This document shows positions 26,149 to 34,904 of a DNA stretch of 64,000 nt, in pieces. The translations under genes and the position numbers were made by a program. The stretch covers positions 141,553 to 205,552 of the forward strand of contig NZ_JARVWW010000014.1 in assembly GCF_029846715.1 (NCBI RefSeq), written 5' to 3'. The DNA comes from Bradyrhizobium nivariense. GTDB lineage: Bacteria; Pseudomonadota; Alphaproteobacteria; Rhizobiales; Xanthobacteraceae. Each line of letters begins with the position of its first letter. Positions within the stretch are counted from its first letter, which is position 1. The notes under the pieces are model-generated. The model was not told the origin of the DNA and searched no databases. It saw only the letters and a program-made list of their open reading frames with translations.

Positions 26149-27540
26149 ATGTACGATTACGACATGGTGGTGATCGGCTCGGGCCCATCGGGGCGCCGGG
26201 CCGCGGTGCAATGTGCCAAGCTCGGCAAGGCCGTGCTGGTGGTGGAGAAGGGCCGGCGGGTCGGCGGCGTCTCCGTCCACACCGGCACGATTCCTTCCAA
26301 GACCCTGCGCGAGACCGTGCTCAATTTGTCCGGCTGGCGCGAGCGCGGCTTTTACGGCCGCTCCTACCGGGTGAAGCAGGACATCGTGGCCAGCGATTTG
26401 ATGACCCGGCTGCAGAAGACGCTCGATCACGAGGTCGAGGTGCTCGAGCATCAATTCAGCCGCAATCTGGTGCGGACCGCCAATGGCGAGGCACGGCTGA
26501 TCTCGCCGCACGAGGTCGAGATCACGAGCGCGATCGGCGAGACCAAGGTGGTGTCGGCCGCCTTCATCCTGATTGCCTGCGGCACGCGCCCGTTCCGGCC
26601 CGACTACGTGCCGTTCGACGGTGCGACCGTGCTCGACAGCGACGAGATCATCGAGCTGCCCAAGCTGCCGCGCAGCCTGGCCGTGATCGGCGCCGGCGTG
26701 ATCGGCGTCGAATATGCCACCATCTTCAGTGCGCTCGACGTGCCCGTGACACTGATCGAACCGCGGCCGACCTTCCTTGATTTCATCGACAAGGAATTGA
26801 TCGACGAGTTCATGCACGAATTGCGCGACCGCAACGTCGCGCTGCGGCTCGGCGCCAAGGTGAACTCGATCGAGAAGACCGCGCAAGGTAGCATCGTCAC
26901 AAAGCTGTCCGACGGGCGGCACGTCGCGACGGAGATGCTGCTGTTTGCTGCGGGCCGCGTCGGCGCCACCGACCGATTGAACCTCGAGGCCGCCGGCATC
27001 GTTGTCGACCATCGCGGCCGCATCTCGGTCGATCCCGTGACCTTGCAGACCAGCGTGCCGCACATCTACGCGGCCGGCGACGTGATCGGCTTTCCAAGCC
27101 TTGCCTCGACATCGATGGAGCAGGGCCGGGTCGCGGCGTGCCACGCGCTCGGCATGGAGCCGATGGCGCCGCCGGAGTTCTTTCCCTACGGCATCTATTC
27201 GGTGCCCGAAATCTCGACGGCCGGCCTGACCGAGGAAGAGGTGCGCACCCGCGGCATCCCCTATGAGGTCGGCATTGCGCGCTTCCGCGAGACCTCGCGC
27301 GGCCACATCATGGGGCTGAACAGCGGCATGATGAAGATGATCTTCTCGACCAAGACGCGTCGCCTGCTCGGCGTACATATTCTGGGCGAGGGCGCCACCG
27401 AGCTGATCCATATCGGCCAGGCCGTGCTCAATCTCAAAGGCACGATCGACTATTTCATCCAGAACACGTTCAACTATCCGACGCTGGCCGAGGCGTACAA
27501 GATCGCCGGCCTCGATGCGTGGAACAGGATGGCGCGGTAG
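26149..27540 (+). CDS. sthA: Si-specific NAD(P)+ transhydrogenase, soluble
   Basis: A 463-residue flavoprotein of the pyridine nucleotide-disulfide oxidoreductase superfamily that moves hydride between NADPH and NAD+ in the cytoplasm. The FAD site is YDMVVIGSGPSGRRAAVQCA; TGTIPSKTLRE lies where disulfide reductases have CxxxxC, and the missing cysteines are diagnostic of SthA. The second dinucleotide site is LAVIGAGVIGVEYATIFSAL; the C-terminal dimer domain ends NTFNYPTLAEAYKIAGLDAW. The ATG at 26149 is supported by the start of the fold. It is divergent from the efflux gene, with 159 bases between starts. Confidence 0.96.
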   Translation: MYDYDMVVIGSGPSGRRAAVQCAKLGKAVLVVEKGRRVGGVSVHTGTIPSKTLRETVLNLSGWRERGFYGRSYRVKQDIVASDLMTRLQKTLDHEVEVLEHQFSRNLVRTANGEARLISPHEVEITSAIGETKVVSAAFILIACGTRPFRPDYVPFDGATVLDSDEIIELPKLPRSLAVIGAGVIGVEYATIFSALDVPVTLIEPRPTFLDFIDKELIDEFMHELRDRNVALRLGAKVNSIEKTAQGSIVTKLSDGRHVATEMLLFAAGRVGATDRLNLEAAGIVVDHRGRISVDPVTLQTSVPHIYAAGDVIGFPSLASTSMEQGRVAACHALGMEPMAPPEFFPYGIYSVPEISTAGLTEEEVRTRGIPYEVGIARFRETSRGHIMGLNSGMMKMIFSTKTRRLLGVHILGEGATELIHIGQAVLNLKGTIDYFIQNTFNYPTLAEAYKIAGLDAWNRMAR

Positions 27541-27841
27541 CGGCGCGCTTCATCTTGCCGCGCGCAGCAAAATTGGCGAGCAGTCCCTTCGCGGCCATCC
27601 TTCGAGACGCCGCTTCGCGGCTCCTCAGGATGAGGTCTGGTTTCGCGACGCGGTCTTAGACCCTCATGGTGAGGAGCCCGCAAAGCGGGCGTCTCGAACC
27701 ATGCAGGCCGAGTACGTCGCAGTAGCGCCTCAACGCATGCCTGCATTCCGCTGCGCGGGACATCGTGCGATTGCCTTCGCTCTTCCCAGCACGTAGCTTC
27801 GCGCCACAAACGAACAAAAAATGAAAGCCGGAGAGAACGCC
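27541..27841. other. intergenic region dominated by a palindromic repeat
   Basis: No gene is seen. The segment 27592-27709 is a diverged member of the CCTCAGGATGA repeat class (inverted arms ATCCTTCGAGACGCC / GGCGTCTCGAACCAT, and GGCTCCTCAGGATGAGG / CCTCATGGTGAGGAGCC). The last 100 bases precede the LLM gene and carry its ribosome site (GGAGAGAACGCC). Confidence 0.65.
27592..27709. repeat. dispersed palindromic repeat, diverged CCTCAGGATGA type
   Basis: Left arm CATCCTTCGAGACGCCGCTT with GCTCCTCAGGATGAGG and right arm CCTCATGGTGAGGAGC with GGGCGTCTCGAACCATG are inverted around the spacer TCTGGTTTCGCGACGCGGTC. Same intergenic class as 7761-7893 and 17338-17474, but with a different centre. 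Confidence 0.75.
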
Positions 27842-29077
27842 ATGGCGCGCCTGAAGTTCGGAGCCTTCCTTGCCCCGCATCACCCGATCGGGGAGCATCC
27901 GATGCTCCAGTTCCGGCGCGATCTCGACCTGGTCGAGCAGCTAGATAGCCTCGGCTATGACGAGTTCTGGTGCGGCGAGCATCATTCCTCCGGCTGGGAG
28001 ATGATCGCCTCCCCCGAGATGTTCCTGGCCGCGGCCGGCGAGCGCACCAAGCGGATCAAGCTCGGCACCGGCGTGGTGTCGCTGCCCTATCACCATCCCT
28101 ACAACGTCGCGCAGCGCATGGTGCAGCTCGACCACATGACCGGCGGCCGCGCGATCTTCGGCTCCGGTCCCGGCGCGCTCGCCTCCGACGCGCATACGCT
28201 CGGCATCGATCCGATGACGCAGCGCGACCGCCAGGACGAGGCGATCGGCGTGATCCGCCGCCTCTTCAGCGGCGAGCGCGTCACGGCGAAGAGCGACTGG
28301 TTCACCATGAACGACGCCGCGCTGCAGATTCTGCCGCTGCAGGAAGAGATGCCGTTCGTGGTGGCCTCGCAGATCTCGCCCTCCGGCATGACGCTCGCCG
28401 GCAAATACGGCATCGGCATCATCTCGCTGGGTTCGATGACGACGCAGGGCCTGATGTCGCTCCAGCAGCAATGGCAGTTCGCCGAGGACGCGGCGAAAAA
28501 GCACGGCACCACGGTCAACCGCGCCGACTGGCGCGTGCTCCTGAGCTTTCACATCGCCGAGACCCGCGAGCAGGCGCGCCGCGAGGCCGGCGCCGGGCTG
28601 ATGCGCTGGCACAACGAATATAATGTCGGCACGCTGCAACGGCCCGGCCTCACCGCGTTCGCCTCGCCCGACGAGGCCGTGGACAAGACCGCCTTCGTCG
28701 AAGGCGCGGCCTCCACCATCGGCACGCCCGACGATCTCGTCAAAACCATCAAGAACGTGATGCAGGTCTCCGGCGGCGTCGGCGCCGTCATCGGCTTCGT
28801 GCACGACTGGGCCAACCTGGAAGCCACGCGCCGGAGCTGGGACATGGTCGCGCGCTATGTCGTGCCGGAGATCAACGGCTACATCGACGGCCTGCGCAAG
28901 TCGCAAAAATTCGTGATCGAGAACCGCGCGATCTTCGAACGCGCGGGCCAGGCCGTGATGGCCAAGATCATGCAGAACGAGAAGGCCGCCGAGGCGCTGA
29001 AGGTGACCGGCCCCGGCCGCGTCGCCATTCCCGCCGTCAACGCCCCGGATTTGCAGAAGGAAGCAGCGAAGCGGTAG
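27842..29077 (+). CDS. LLM class flavin-dependent monooxygenase
   Basis: A 411-residue luciferase-like monooxygenase. It starts MARLKFGAFLAPHHPIGEHP and continues with SLGYDEFWCGEHHSSGWEMI, GTGVVSLPYHHPYNVAQRM and GRAIFGSGPGAL, the FMN-binding TIM-barrel pattern of group C flavin monooxygenases. The sequence is closest in my memory to limonene 1,2-monooxygenase-like enzymes, but the substrate is unproven; the reaction needs FMNH2 from a separate reductase and O2. Start 27842 has GGAGAGAAC upstream; an in-frame ATG 7 codons earlier lies before that ribosome site. A cytochrome P450 gene follows on the same strand after 127 bases. Confidence 0.9.
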   Translation: MARLKFGAFLAPHHPIGEHPMLQFRRDLDLVEQLDSLGYDEFWCGEHHSSGWEMIASPEMFLAAAGERTKRIKLGTGVVSLPYHHPYNVAQRMVQLDHMTGGRAIFGSGPGALASDAHTLGIDPMTQRDRQDEAIGVIRRLFSGERVTAKSDWFTMNDAALQILPLQEEMPFVVASQISPSGMTLAGKYGIGIISLGSMTTQGLMSLQQQWQFAEDAAKKHGTTVNRADWRVLLSFHIAETREQARREAGAGLMRWHNEYNVGTLQRPGLTAFASPDEAVDKTAFVEGAASTIGTPDDLVKTIKNVMQVSGGVGAVIGFVHDWANLEATRRSWDMVARYVVPEINGYIDGLRKSQKFVIENRAIFERAGQAVMAKIMQNEKAAEALKVTGPGRVAIPAVNAPDLQKEAAKR

Positions 29078-29204
29078 GCGCAGGGCCTATCTCCCGCAGT
29101 CGTCCCGGCGATGGTGTGTGGCGATTTGCGCGCAAGACGACCACAGCGTCATCATCCCCGGATTGTGGTATGTTGGCAGGGTCTAGCCAACCGGAGCAAT
29201 CGTC

Positions 29205-30581
29205 ATGTCGATGCAGAATGTGGCCGCCCCTGCGCTCGGCTTCACCGCGCCCAAGCGCAACGAGCTGACACACATCCCCGGCGACGAAGGCTGGCCGATC
29301 ATCGGCAAGACCTTTCAGGTGCTCGCCGACCCCAAGGGCCATATCGAGGCGAACGGCGCCAAATACGGCCCGGTCTACCGCACCCATTTTTTCGGCGAGA
29401 CCAATGTCGTGCTGCTTGGCCCCGAAGCCAATGAGCTCGTGCTGTTCGACCAGCAAAAGCTGTTCTCTTCGACCCATGGCTGGAACAAGGTGCTCGGCCT
29501 GTTGTTTCCGCGCGGATTGATGCTGCTGGATTTCGACGAGCACCGGCTGCATCGCAAGGCGCTGTCGGTCGCGTTCAAGTCCGGACCGATGAAGTCCTAT
29601 CTGAGCGATCTCGACCGTGGCATTGCGGCGCGCGTCGCGCAGTGGAAGGCCAAGCCCGGCGAGATGCAGCTTTATCCGGCGATGAAGCAGCTCACGCTCG
29701 ATCTCGCCGCGGCGTCCTTTCTCGGCGCCGATATCGGGCCGGAGGTCGACGAAATCAACCGCGCCTTCGTCGACATGGTCGCCGCCGCCGTCGCCCCGAT
29801 CCGCCGTCCGCTGCCCGGCACACAGATGGCGGCCGGCGTCAGGGGCCGCAAGCGCATCGTCGCCTATTTCCGCCAGCAGATTCCGCTGCGACGCGGCAAT
29901 CACGGCGGCGATGACCTGTTCTCGCAGCTCTGCCGCGCAACCCACGAGGACGGCGCGCTGCTCTCGGAACAGGACATCATCGACCACATGAGCTTCCTGA
30001 TGATGGCGGCGCACGATACGCTGACCTCGTCGCTGACGTCCTTCATCGGCGAGCTCGCCGCAAATCCCGACTGGCAGGACAGACTGCGCGCAGAGGTCAT
30101 GGCGCTGGGGCTCGCCCCTGATGCGCCAAGCAGCTTCGACGATCTGGAAAAGATGCCGCTGTCGGAGATGGCGTTCAAGGAAGCACTGCGGCTCAAGCCA
30201 CCGGTGCCCTCGATGCCGCGCCGCGCCATGCGCGATTTCACCTTCAAGGGCTTTACGATTCCCGCCGGCACCGCGGTCGGCGTCAACCCGCTCTACACCC
30301 ATCACATGAAGGACATCTGGCCGGAGCCGGATCGCTTCGATCCCTCTCGCTTCACCGAAGAGGCCCAACGCAACCGCCACCGCTTCGCCTGGGTGCCGTT
30401 CGGCGGCGGCGCGCATATGTGCCTCGGTCTGCACTTCGCCTACATGCAGGCGAAATGCTTCGCGCGGCACTTCTTGCAGAACATCGAGGTGTCGCTGGAG
30501 CCGGGTTACAAGCCGGACTGGCAGATGTGGCCGATCCCGAAGCCGCGGGACGGGCTGCGGGTGCGGGTCAAGGCGGTGTGA
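29205..30581 (+). CDS. cytochrome P450
   Basis: A 458-residue haem monooxygenase without a membrane anchor. The haem-binding loop is FGGGAHMCLGLHFAYMQAK with the axial cysteine near residue 406. The ExxR motif is KEALRLKPP, and the I-helix oxygen-activation motif is MMAAHDTLTSSL. The opening THIPGDEGWPIIGKTFQVL resembles the CYP120/CYP26-like group more than the classical small bacterial CYPs. GGAGCAATCGTC precedes the ATG. No ferredoxin or ferredoxin reductase is adjacent, so electrons come from elsewhere. It may share a pathway with the flavin monooxygenase upstream; the substrate is unknown. Confidence 0.94.
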   Translation: MSMQNVAAPALGFTAPKRNELTHIPGDEGWPIIGKTFQVLADPKGHIEANGAKYGPVYRTHFFGETNVVLLGPEANELVLFDQQKLFSSTHGWNKVLGLLFPRGLMLLDFDEHRLHRKALSVAFKSGPMKSYLSDLDRGIAARVAQWKAKPGEMQLYPAMKQLTLDLAAASFLGADIGPEVDEINRAFVDMVAAAVAPIRRPLPGTQMAAGVRGRKRIVAYFRQQIPLRRGNHGGDDLFSQLCRATHEDGALLSEQDIIDHMSFLMMAAHDTLTSSLTSFIGELAANPDWQDRLRAEVMALGLAPDAPSSFDDLEKMPLSEMAFKEALRLKPPVPSMPRRAMRDFTFKGFTIPAGTAVGVNPLYTHHMKDIWPEPDRFDPSRFTEEAQRNRHRFAWVPFGGGAHMCLGLHFAYMQAKCFARHFLQNIEVSLEPGYKPDWQMWPIPKPRDGLRVRVKAV

Positions 30582-30589
30582 ACCTCTCG

Positions 30590-30707
30590 TGTCCCGGACG
30601 CGCAAAGCGCGAGCCGGGACCCAGATCTTGAGATGCGTTCGGTAGCGAGATGGGCCCCGGCTCTGCAGCGCACCGCTGAAGGAGCGCTGCGCTGCGTCCG
30701 GGGCACG
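30590..30707. repeat. dispersed palindromic repeat, GTCCCGGACGCG..CGTCCGGGGCAC type
   Basis: Outer arms TGTCCCGGACGCGCAAAGCG and GCTGCGTCCGGGGCACG are inverted, with internal AGCCGGGACCCAG / GGGCCCCGGCTCT. It lies between the convergent P450 and SDR genes and can fold into a long stem that may terminate both. A third repeat family in the window. Confidence 0.75.
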
Positions 30708-30719
30708 AGGACCTACCTC

Positions 30720-31559
30720 CTACGCCCCCTGATCGAACGCCTTGCGCAGGGCCACGTAACCCTGCTGTTGCTGGCTCCAGTTGCGGCCGCCGGTCATCGC
30801 GCCGTCGATGACGAGGTCATGGCCGTTGATGAAGCTGGATTCGTCGCTGGCCAGGAACACCGCGGCATGGGCGATGTCATCAGGGAGGCCGGCGCGCGGG
30901 ATCGGCTGCGCGGTCTTGTAGACCTCGCGCATCACCGCCGGCGTCTTCTCCGCCGCATCGGTCGAAAGTCCGAGCGCCTTGCCGAAAATGCCGGTCGCGA
31001 TGGCGCCGGGGGAGATCGAGTTGACGCGCACGTTGGACTCGCCGAGTTCCATCGCCACGCATTTGGTGAGATGGATCACCGCCGCCTTGGCCGCACCGTA
31101 GACCATCGAGGACGAGAAGCCGGCGAGACGGCCGGCGATGCTGCCATTGTTGATGATGCTGCCAAAACCCTGCCTCTTCATGGTGGGCGCGGCGTGCTTC
31201 ATGCCGAGCATGACGCTGCGCACCAAGGTCGCCATCGCCGCGTCGAAGCGCTCGACCTCGAGGCCTTCGATGCCGCCGGTCTGCGCCGGGCCGCCGGCAT
31301 TGTTGAACAGGCAGTCGATCCGGCCAAATTTGTCCATCGCGAGCGCGATCAGCGCCTGCATCTGCGCTTCGACCGTCACATCCGTCTGGCGGAAGACGCA
31401 AGTCGCCCCGAGCTGCTTCGCCAGTGCCTCGCCTTCCGGTATACGCCGGCCCGCGATCACAATTTTGGCACCTTCGGCAACGAAGACTTCCGCAGTCCGC
31501 AACCCGATCCCGCTTGTCGCGCCCGTGATCACCGCGACCTTGCCGTCCAGCCTGCCCAT
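30720..31559 (-). CDS. short-chain dehydrogenase/reductase
   Basis: A 279-residue classical SDR. The NAD(P) site is VAVITGATSGIGLRTAEVF; an acidic residue is absent after the second strand (IVIAGRRIPEG), which favours NADP(H). NNAGGPAQTG is the NNAG motif; the catalytic residues are Ser in SSMVYGAAKAAV with Tyr and Lys in YGAAK; SISPGAIATGIF follows. Substrate is not predictable. It has no close operon partner; the gene behind it is a divergent sensor kinase 194 bases away. Confidence 0.93.
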   Translation of the reverse strand: MGRLDGKVAVITGATSGIGLRTAEVFVAEGAKIVIAGRRIPEGEALAKQLGATCVFRQTDVTVEAQMQALIALAMDKFGRIDCLFNNAGGPAQTGGIEGLEVERFDAAMATLVRSVMLGMKHAAPTMKRQGFGSIINNGSIAGRLAGFSSSMVYGAAKAAVIHLTKCVAMELGESNVRVNSISPGAIATGIFGKALGLSTDAAEKTPAVMREVYKTAQPIPRAGLPDDIAHAAVFLASDESSFINGHDLVIDGAMTGGRNWSQQQQGYVALRKAFDQGA

Positions 31560-31753
31560 GGAATGTCCCTGTTTTCAAACCCCTTGACGCCAAATGGCGG
31601 ACACCGATCGATGACGGCGCCGCGACAGTCGGCGCCGCAGCAGGCACTATTCCTGCCGACTCCCGACAAGGCAAGCTTTGCTTGCGCCGACGACATGCGT
31701 AACATTCCTGGCGATCGCTCGATTGTCGAACGCAGATCGCGACCGGACTGCGC

Positions 31754-32719
31754 ATGGGGAAGCTGATCGACGAGTTCCGCAAGGGCTGGCAGGGCGTGGC
31801 ACCGCCATCGCTCGGCCTGAGCCTTGCGTTTGCGGTCGCCTGCCTGCTGGTTGCGACGCTGGCGCGCTGGGCTCTCGCCCATGTGCGGCCCGACGTCTAT
31901 TTCACGCCGTATTTCCCGGCCGTGTTCTTTGCGGCCGCGTTCGGCGGCTTCCGCATCGGCATCATCACGGCGCTGGTCGGCGGCGTGCTCGGCGTCGTCG
32001 TGAATTTCAGCGATGCTTTTGCCGATCACGCGCGATTCGCCCTGCTGGCGCTCTATTGGGCGGTCTGCGCGCTCACCATCTGGGGCGTCGAGCACTATCG
32101 CTCGCTCCTCGTCGAGCAGCGCCGGATTTCCAGACGCCTGATCGAGGAAGAAGACTATCGCAAGCTGCTGGTCGACGAGCTCCAGCACCGGCTGAAGAAC
32201 AAGCTGTCGACGGTGCATGCCGTGCTGCACCAGGTGCTGTACGACCAGCCGCAGATCTGGGCCCGGATCGATCCGAGGCTGCGGTCGCTGGCCACGACCG
32301 ACGATTTGATCTCGCGGATCGACAAGGCGGGCTGCGACATCCGCGATCTCCTGATCGCCGAGCTCGGGCCGTATGGCCATGTCCGCTTCACGCTCAACGG
32401 CGAACGGCTGTTCCTGCGGCCGAAGCTTGCGGTCACGCTGTCATTGATGTTTCACGAGCTCGCCACCAACGCGGGGAAATATGGCGCGTTCTCCGCGCCG
32501 CGCGGATTGTTGCAGGTGTCATGGACCGTCAGCGACGACCGTCTGACCGTCACCTGGGATGAAACCGAGGGCCCGAGCGTCGACAAGGTCTCCGAGCCGG
32601 GTTTCGGCACCAAGCTGTTGAAGTCGGCGCTGTCGGCCTTCGACGGCAAGACGGAGGTCGCTTATCTCAGGACCGGACTTCATTGCATCATGCAATGCCG
32701 TATCCCCAAAAGCGATTAG
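31754..32719 (+). CDS. membrane sensor histidine kinase, HWE/HisKA_2 family
   Basis: A 321-residue kinase. The first 115 residues hold four hydrophobic segments, a DUF4118-like (KdpD-type) membrane input domain (YFTPYFPAVFFAAAFGGFRI). LLVDELQHRLKNKLSTVHAVL is the HWE/HisKA_2 phosphoacceptor with His near residue 145. The ATPase domain has FHELATNAGKYGAFS as the N-box, TWDETEGP and FGTKLLKSAL. No response regulator is adjacent, so it is an orphan. In alphaproteobacteria such kinases often feed the general stress response (PhyR/NepR), but no such gene is here. Confidence 0.9.
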   Translation: MGKLIDEFRKGWQGVAPPSLGLSLAFAVACLLVATLARWALAHVRPDVYFTPYFPAVFFAAAFGGFRIGIITALVGGVLGVVVNFSDAFADHARFALLALYWAVCALTIWGVEHYRSLLVEQRRISRRLIEEEDYRKLLVDELQHRLKNKLSTVHAVLHQVLYDQPQIWARIDPRLRSLATTDDLISRIDKAGCDIRDLLIAELGPYGHVRFTLNGERLFLRPKLAVTLSLMFHELATNAGKYGAFSAPRGLLQVSWTVSDDRLTVTWDETEGPSVDKVSEPGFGTKLLKSALSAFDGKTEVAYLRTGLHCIMQCRIPKSD

Positions 32720-32916
32720 ACACAGCGCAAACGAAACTCGATCGCGCGCTTCGCTCGCGGTTTCGCTGGGCGCGTTGACGCTCTGTTAATGACGATGGGC
32801 TGCGCGTCGCATCGCCGCAAGACACCACCGTATTTCTCCGGACCCCTTAACCGAACTTAAGAGGGAACCGCGCAAGATCACGGCCATTGCAAAGGCGCGC
32901 TGAAACAACAAGATTC

Positions 32917-34662
32917 ATGACTTCTATGAACGACAACAAATATTCCGGCGCGAGTGAAGCCGAACTCGGATTTCTCAAGGAAATCGTTAGAATGCTGCCT
33001 GCCGGCCTGACCGTGCAGGACGCGCAAGGCGAGCTTCTCCTGGTCAACGATGTTGCGGCCACCCAGCTCGGCATGGACGGCAGCCGTCCCTCGCGCGATC
33101 TCGCGCCGCGCCGGGAAGCCTGCCGGCAGGCCCTGAGCTCCGGCCAGGCGGTCGTCGCCGAGGAAGCGCTCCACGACGGAGCCGCACGCCAGGTGCTGCT
33201 GACCACCCATCGTCCGGTCCGCGTCGACGGACGCGAGCTGCTGATCTCGGCCTCCTCCGACATCACCGAGCAGAAGAATTTCGAGGACCAGCTGTTCCGC
33301 TCGGCCTATTTCGACGAGCTCACCGGCCTGCCCTCGCGGCGCGTGATCGAACATCGCGCCACCAGCCAGCTCGCCCAGGGTCGCGCTGGCGAGCGCTTTG
33401 CGCTCGCTTTTCTCGACGTCGACAATTTCAAGCACATCAACGACTATTACGGCCACGCCGTGGGCGACGCCCTGCTGGTCGAGCTGTCGAAGCGGCTCGG
33501 ACGCGACTTGCGCGATTCGGACATGCTGTCGCGCATCTCCGGCGACGAATTCCTGCTGCTGCTGTCGCCGATCCAGAGCCAGGAGGAAGTCGCCGAGTTC
33601 ATGCAATCGACGCTGGAGCGGCTGACGGCGCCGTTCTTTATCGACAATTCGGAAGTCTTCGCCTCCATCTCCGTCGGCATCAGCCTCTATCCCGATCACG
33701 GAAGCAACTTCGAGACACTGCGTCAGAACGCCGACATCGCGATGTACCGCATCAAGAATAACGGCAAGGGATCGGCGGCCTTCTTCGACTCCAGCATGGA
33801 GCGCGAGGCGCTGGCGCGGACGAAGATCGAGCAATCGCTGCGGCTCGCCATCCTCGAGAAGCGCTTCTGCTGCGCCTTCCAGTCCAAGGTCGACATCCGC
33901 ACGCAGGACGTAAAGGGCATCGAGGCCCTGGTGCGGCTGCGCGACGACGAGGGCTTGATCCAGGCGCCCGGCTCGTTCATCAATCTTGCCGGCGAACTCG
34001 GGCTGATCGACGAGCTGACCCATCTCGTGCTCGCCGAGATCGTCAAGTCGATCGACCTGATCAACGAGACGTTCGGTGCGGAAGCGACCATCAGCATCAA
34101 CGTCGCGGCCAAGCAGGCCGGCAACCCCGAATTCATGCGCAGCTTTGCGCAGGCGCTTGACGACACCGGCTTTCCGCAGCGCTTCATGATCGAGGTGACC
34201 GAAGACGCCTTCGTCGCCAAGAATCATTTCCAGGCCGAGATCCTGCCGATGTTCCGCAAGCTCGGCGTCGGTATCTCGATCGACGATTTCGGCACCGGCT
34301 ATTCCTCACTCTCGGCGCTGGCCGACATCACTGCGGACGAGATCAAGATCGACCGCTCCTTCATCACCGATATCCATAAGCGACCACGCAACCAGGGCAT
34401 CTTGCGCGCGATCGAATCCCTGAGCGAAGCGCTCGGCATGACCGTGATTGCCGAAGGCATCGAATCCTACGAGGAGCTCGCCTATCTCCAGGCTGCGACC
34501 AAGATCCGTTACGCGCAGGGCTATTATTTTTCCCGGCCGATCTTCCTGGAGGAGCTGAAGCTGGCGACGCCGGCCTCCAGCGAAGCACGCGCCAGCGTCA
34601 CAAACCGCTCGACGCAACAGAACCGGCAGGGCTATTCGCGGGCCGGCGGCTATCGACGGTAG
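32917..34662 (+). CDS. PAS-GGDEF-EAL protein, cyclic-di-GMP phosphodiesterase/cyclase
   Basis: About 581 residues, cytoplasmic. A PAS domain spans roughly 15-120 (RMLPAGLTVQDAQGELLLVN). The GGDEF domain follows with LTGLPSRR and a signature degenerated to SGDEF near 208; GDEF variants with Ser in place of the first Gly are often weak or act as regulatory GTP-binding domains. The EAL domain is complete: Glu336 in IEALVRLRD, SINVAAKQAGN, EVTEDAF and DDFGTGYSS, so phosphodiesterase activity is likely. I chose ATG 32917, with ATG 32926 as an alternative. It stands alone; the gap upstream contains TTAA repeats that do not fit CtrA spacing. Confidence 0.9.
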   Translation: MTSMNDNKYSGASEAELGFLKEIVRMLPAGLTVQDAQGELLLVNDVAATQLGMDGSRPSRDLAPRREACRQALSSGQAVVAEEALHDGAARQVLLTTHRPVRVDGRELLISASSDITEQKNFEDQLFRSAYFDELTGLPSRRVIEHRATSQLAQGRAGERFALAFLDVDNFKHINDYYGHAVGDALLVELSKRLGRDLRDSDMLSRISGDEFLLLLSPIQSQEEVAEFMQSTLERLTAPFFIDNSEVFASISVGISLYPDHGSNFETLRQNADIAMYRIKNNGKGSAAFFDSSMEREALARTKIEQSLRLAILEKRFCCAFQSKVDIRTQDVKGIEALVRLRDDEGLIQAPGSFINLAGELGLIDELTHLVLAEIVKSIDLINETFGAEATISINVAAKQAGNPEFMRSFAQALDDTGFPQRFMIEVTEDAFVAKNHFQAEILPMFRKLGVGISIDDFGTGYSSLSALADITADEIKIDRSFITDIHKRPRNQGILRAIESLSEALGMTVIAEGIESYEELAYLQAATKIRYAQGYYFSRPIFLEELKLATPASSEARASVTNRSTQQNRQGYSRAGGYRR

Positions 34663-34695
34663 GGTCCCAGACAACTGACATACAATGAGCGCTCC

Positions 34696-34812
34696 CCGTC
34701 AGCCTGAGGTGCGAGGCCCACGATGCGTGCATCGTGGGTCGGGCCTCGAAGGATGAACGGCCGGGATGCAGCCGGGCCGTCGCCCTTCGAGGCTCGCACC
34801 TCAGGGGGACGG
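34696..34812. repeat. dispersed palindromic repeat, CCGTCAGCCTGAGG type
   Basis: Ends CCGTCAGCCTGAGGTGCGAG and CTCGCACCTCAGGGGGACGG are inverted. The inside holds CCACGATGCGTGCATCGTGG, a perfect palindrome, and GCCGGGATGCAGCCGGGCCG. Same class as 17338-17474. Confidence 0.82.
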
Positions 34813-34904
34813 TGGATAGATTGCGAACGGCTCAGCCTCCAATTCCCCCTTTGAAATTACGGGCCTTTTGGTGATAAGCAGGCGCACTTCCCCCGAGGTA
34901 TGTC

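Noticed and set aside
29037..30605. 522-codon open frame antisense to the P450
   Set aside because: Shadow of a real gene; low-complexity composition and no motif.
32847..32860. TTAA-CCGAAC-TTAA upstream of the GGDEF-EAL gene as a CtrA site
   Set aside because: The spacer is 6 bases; CtrA boxes have 7.
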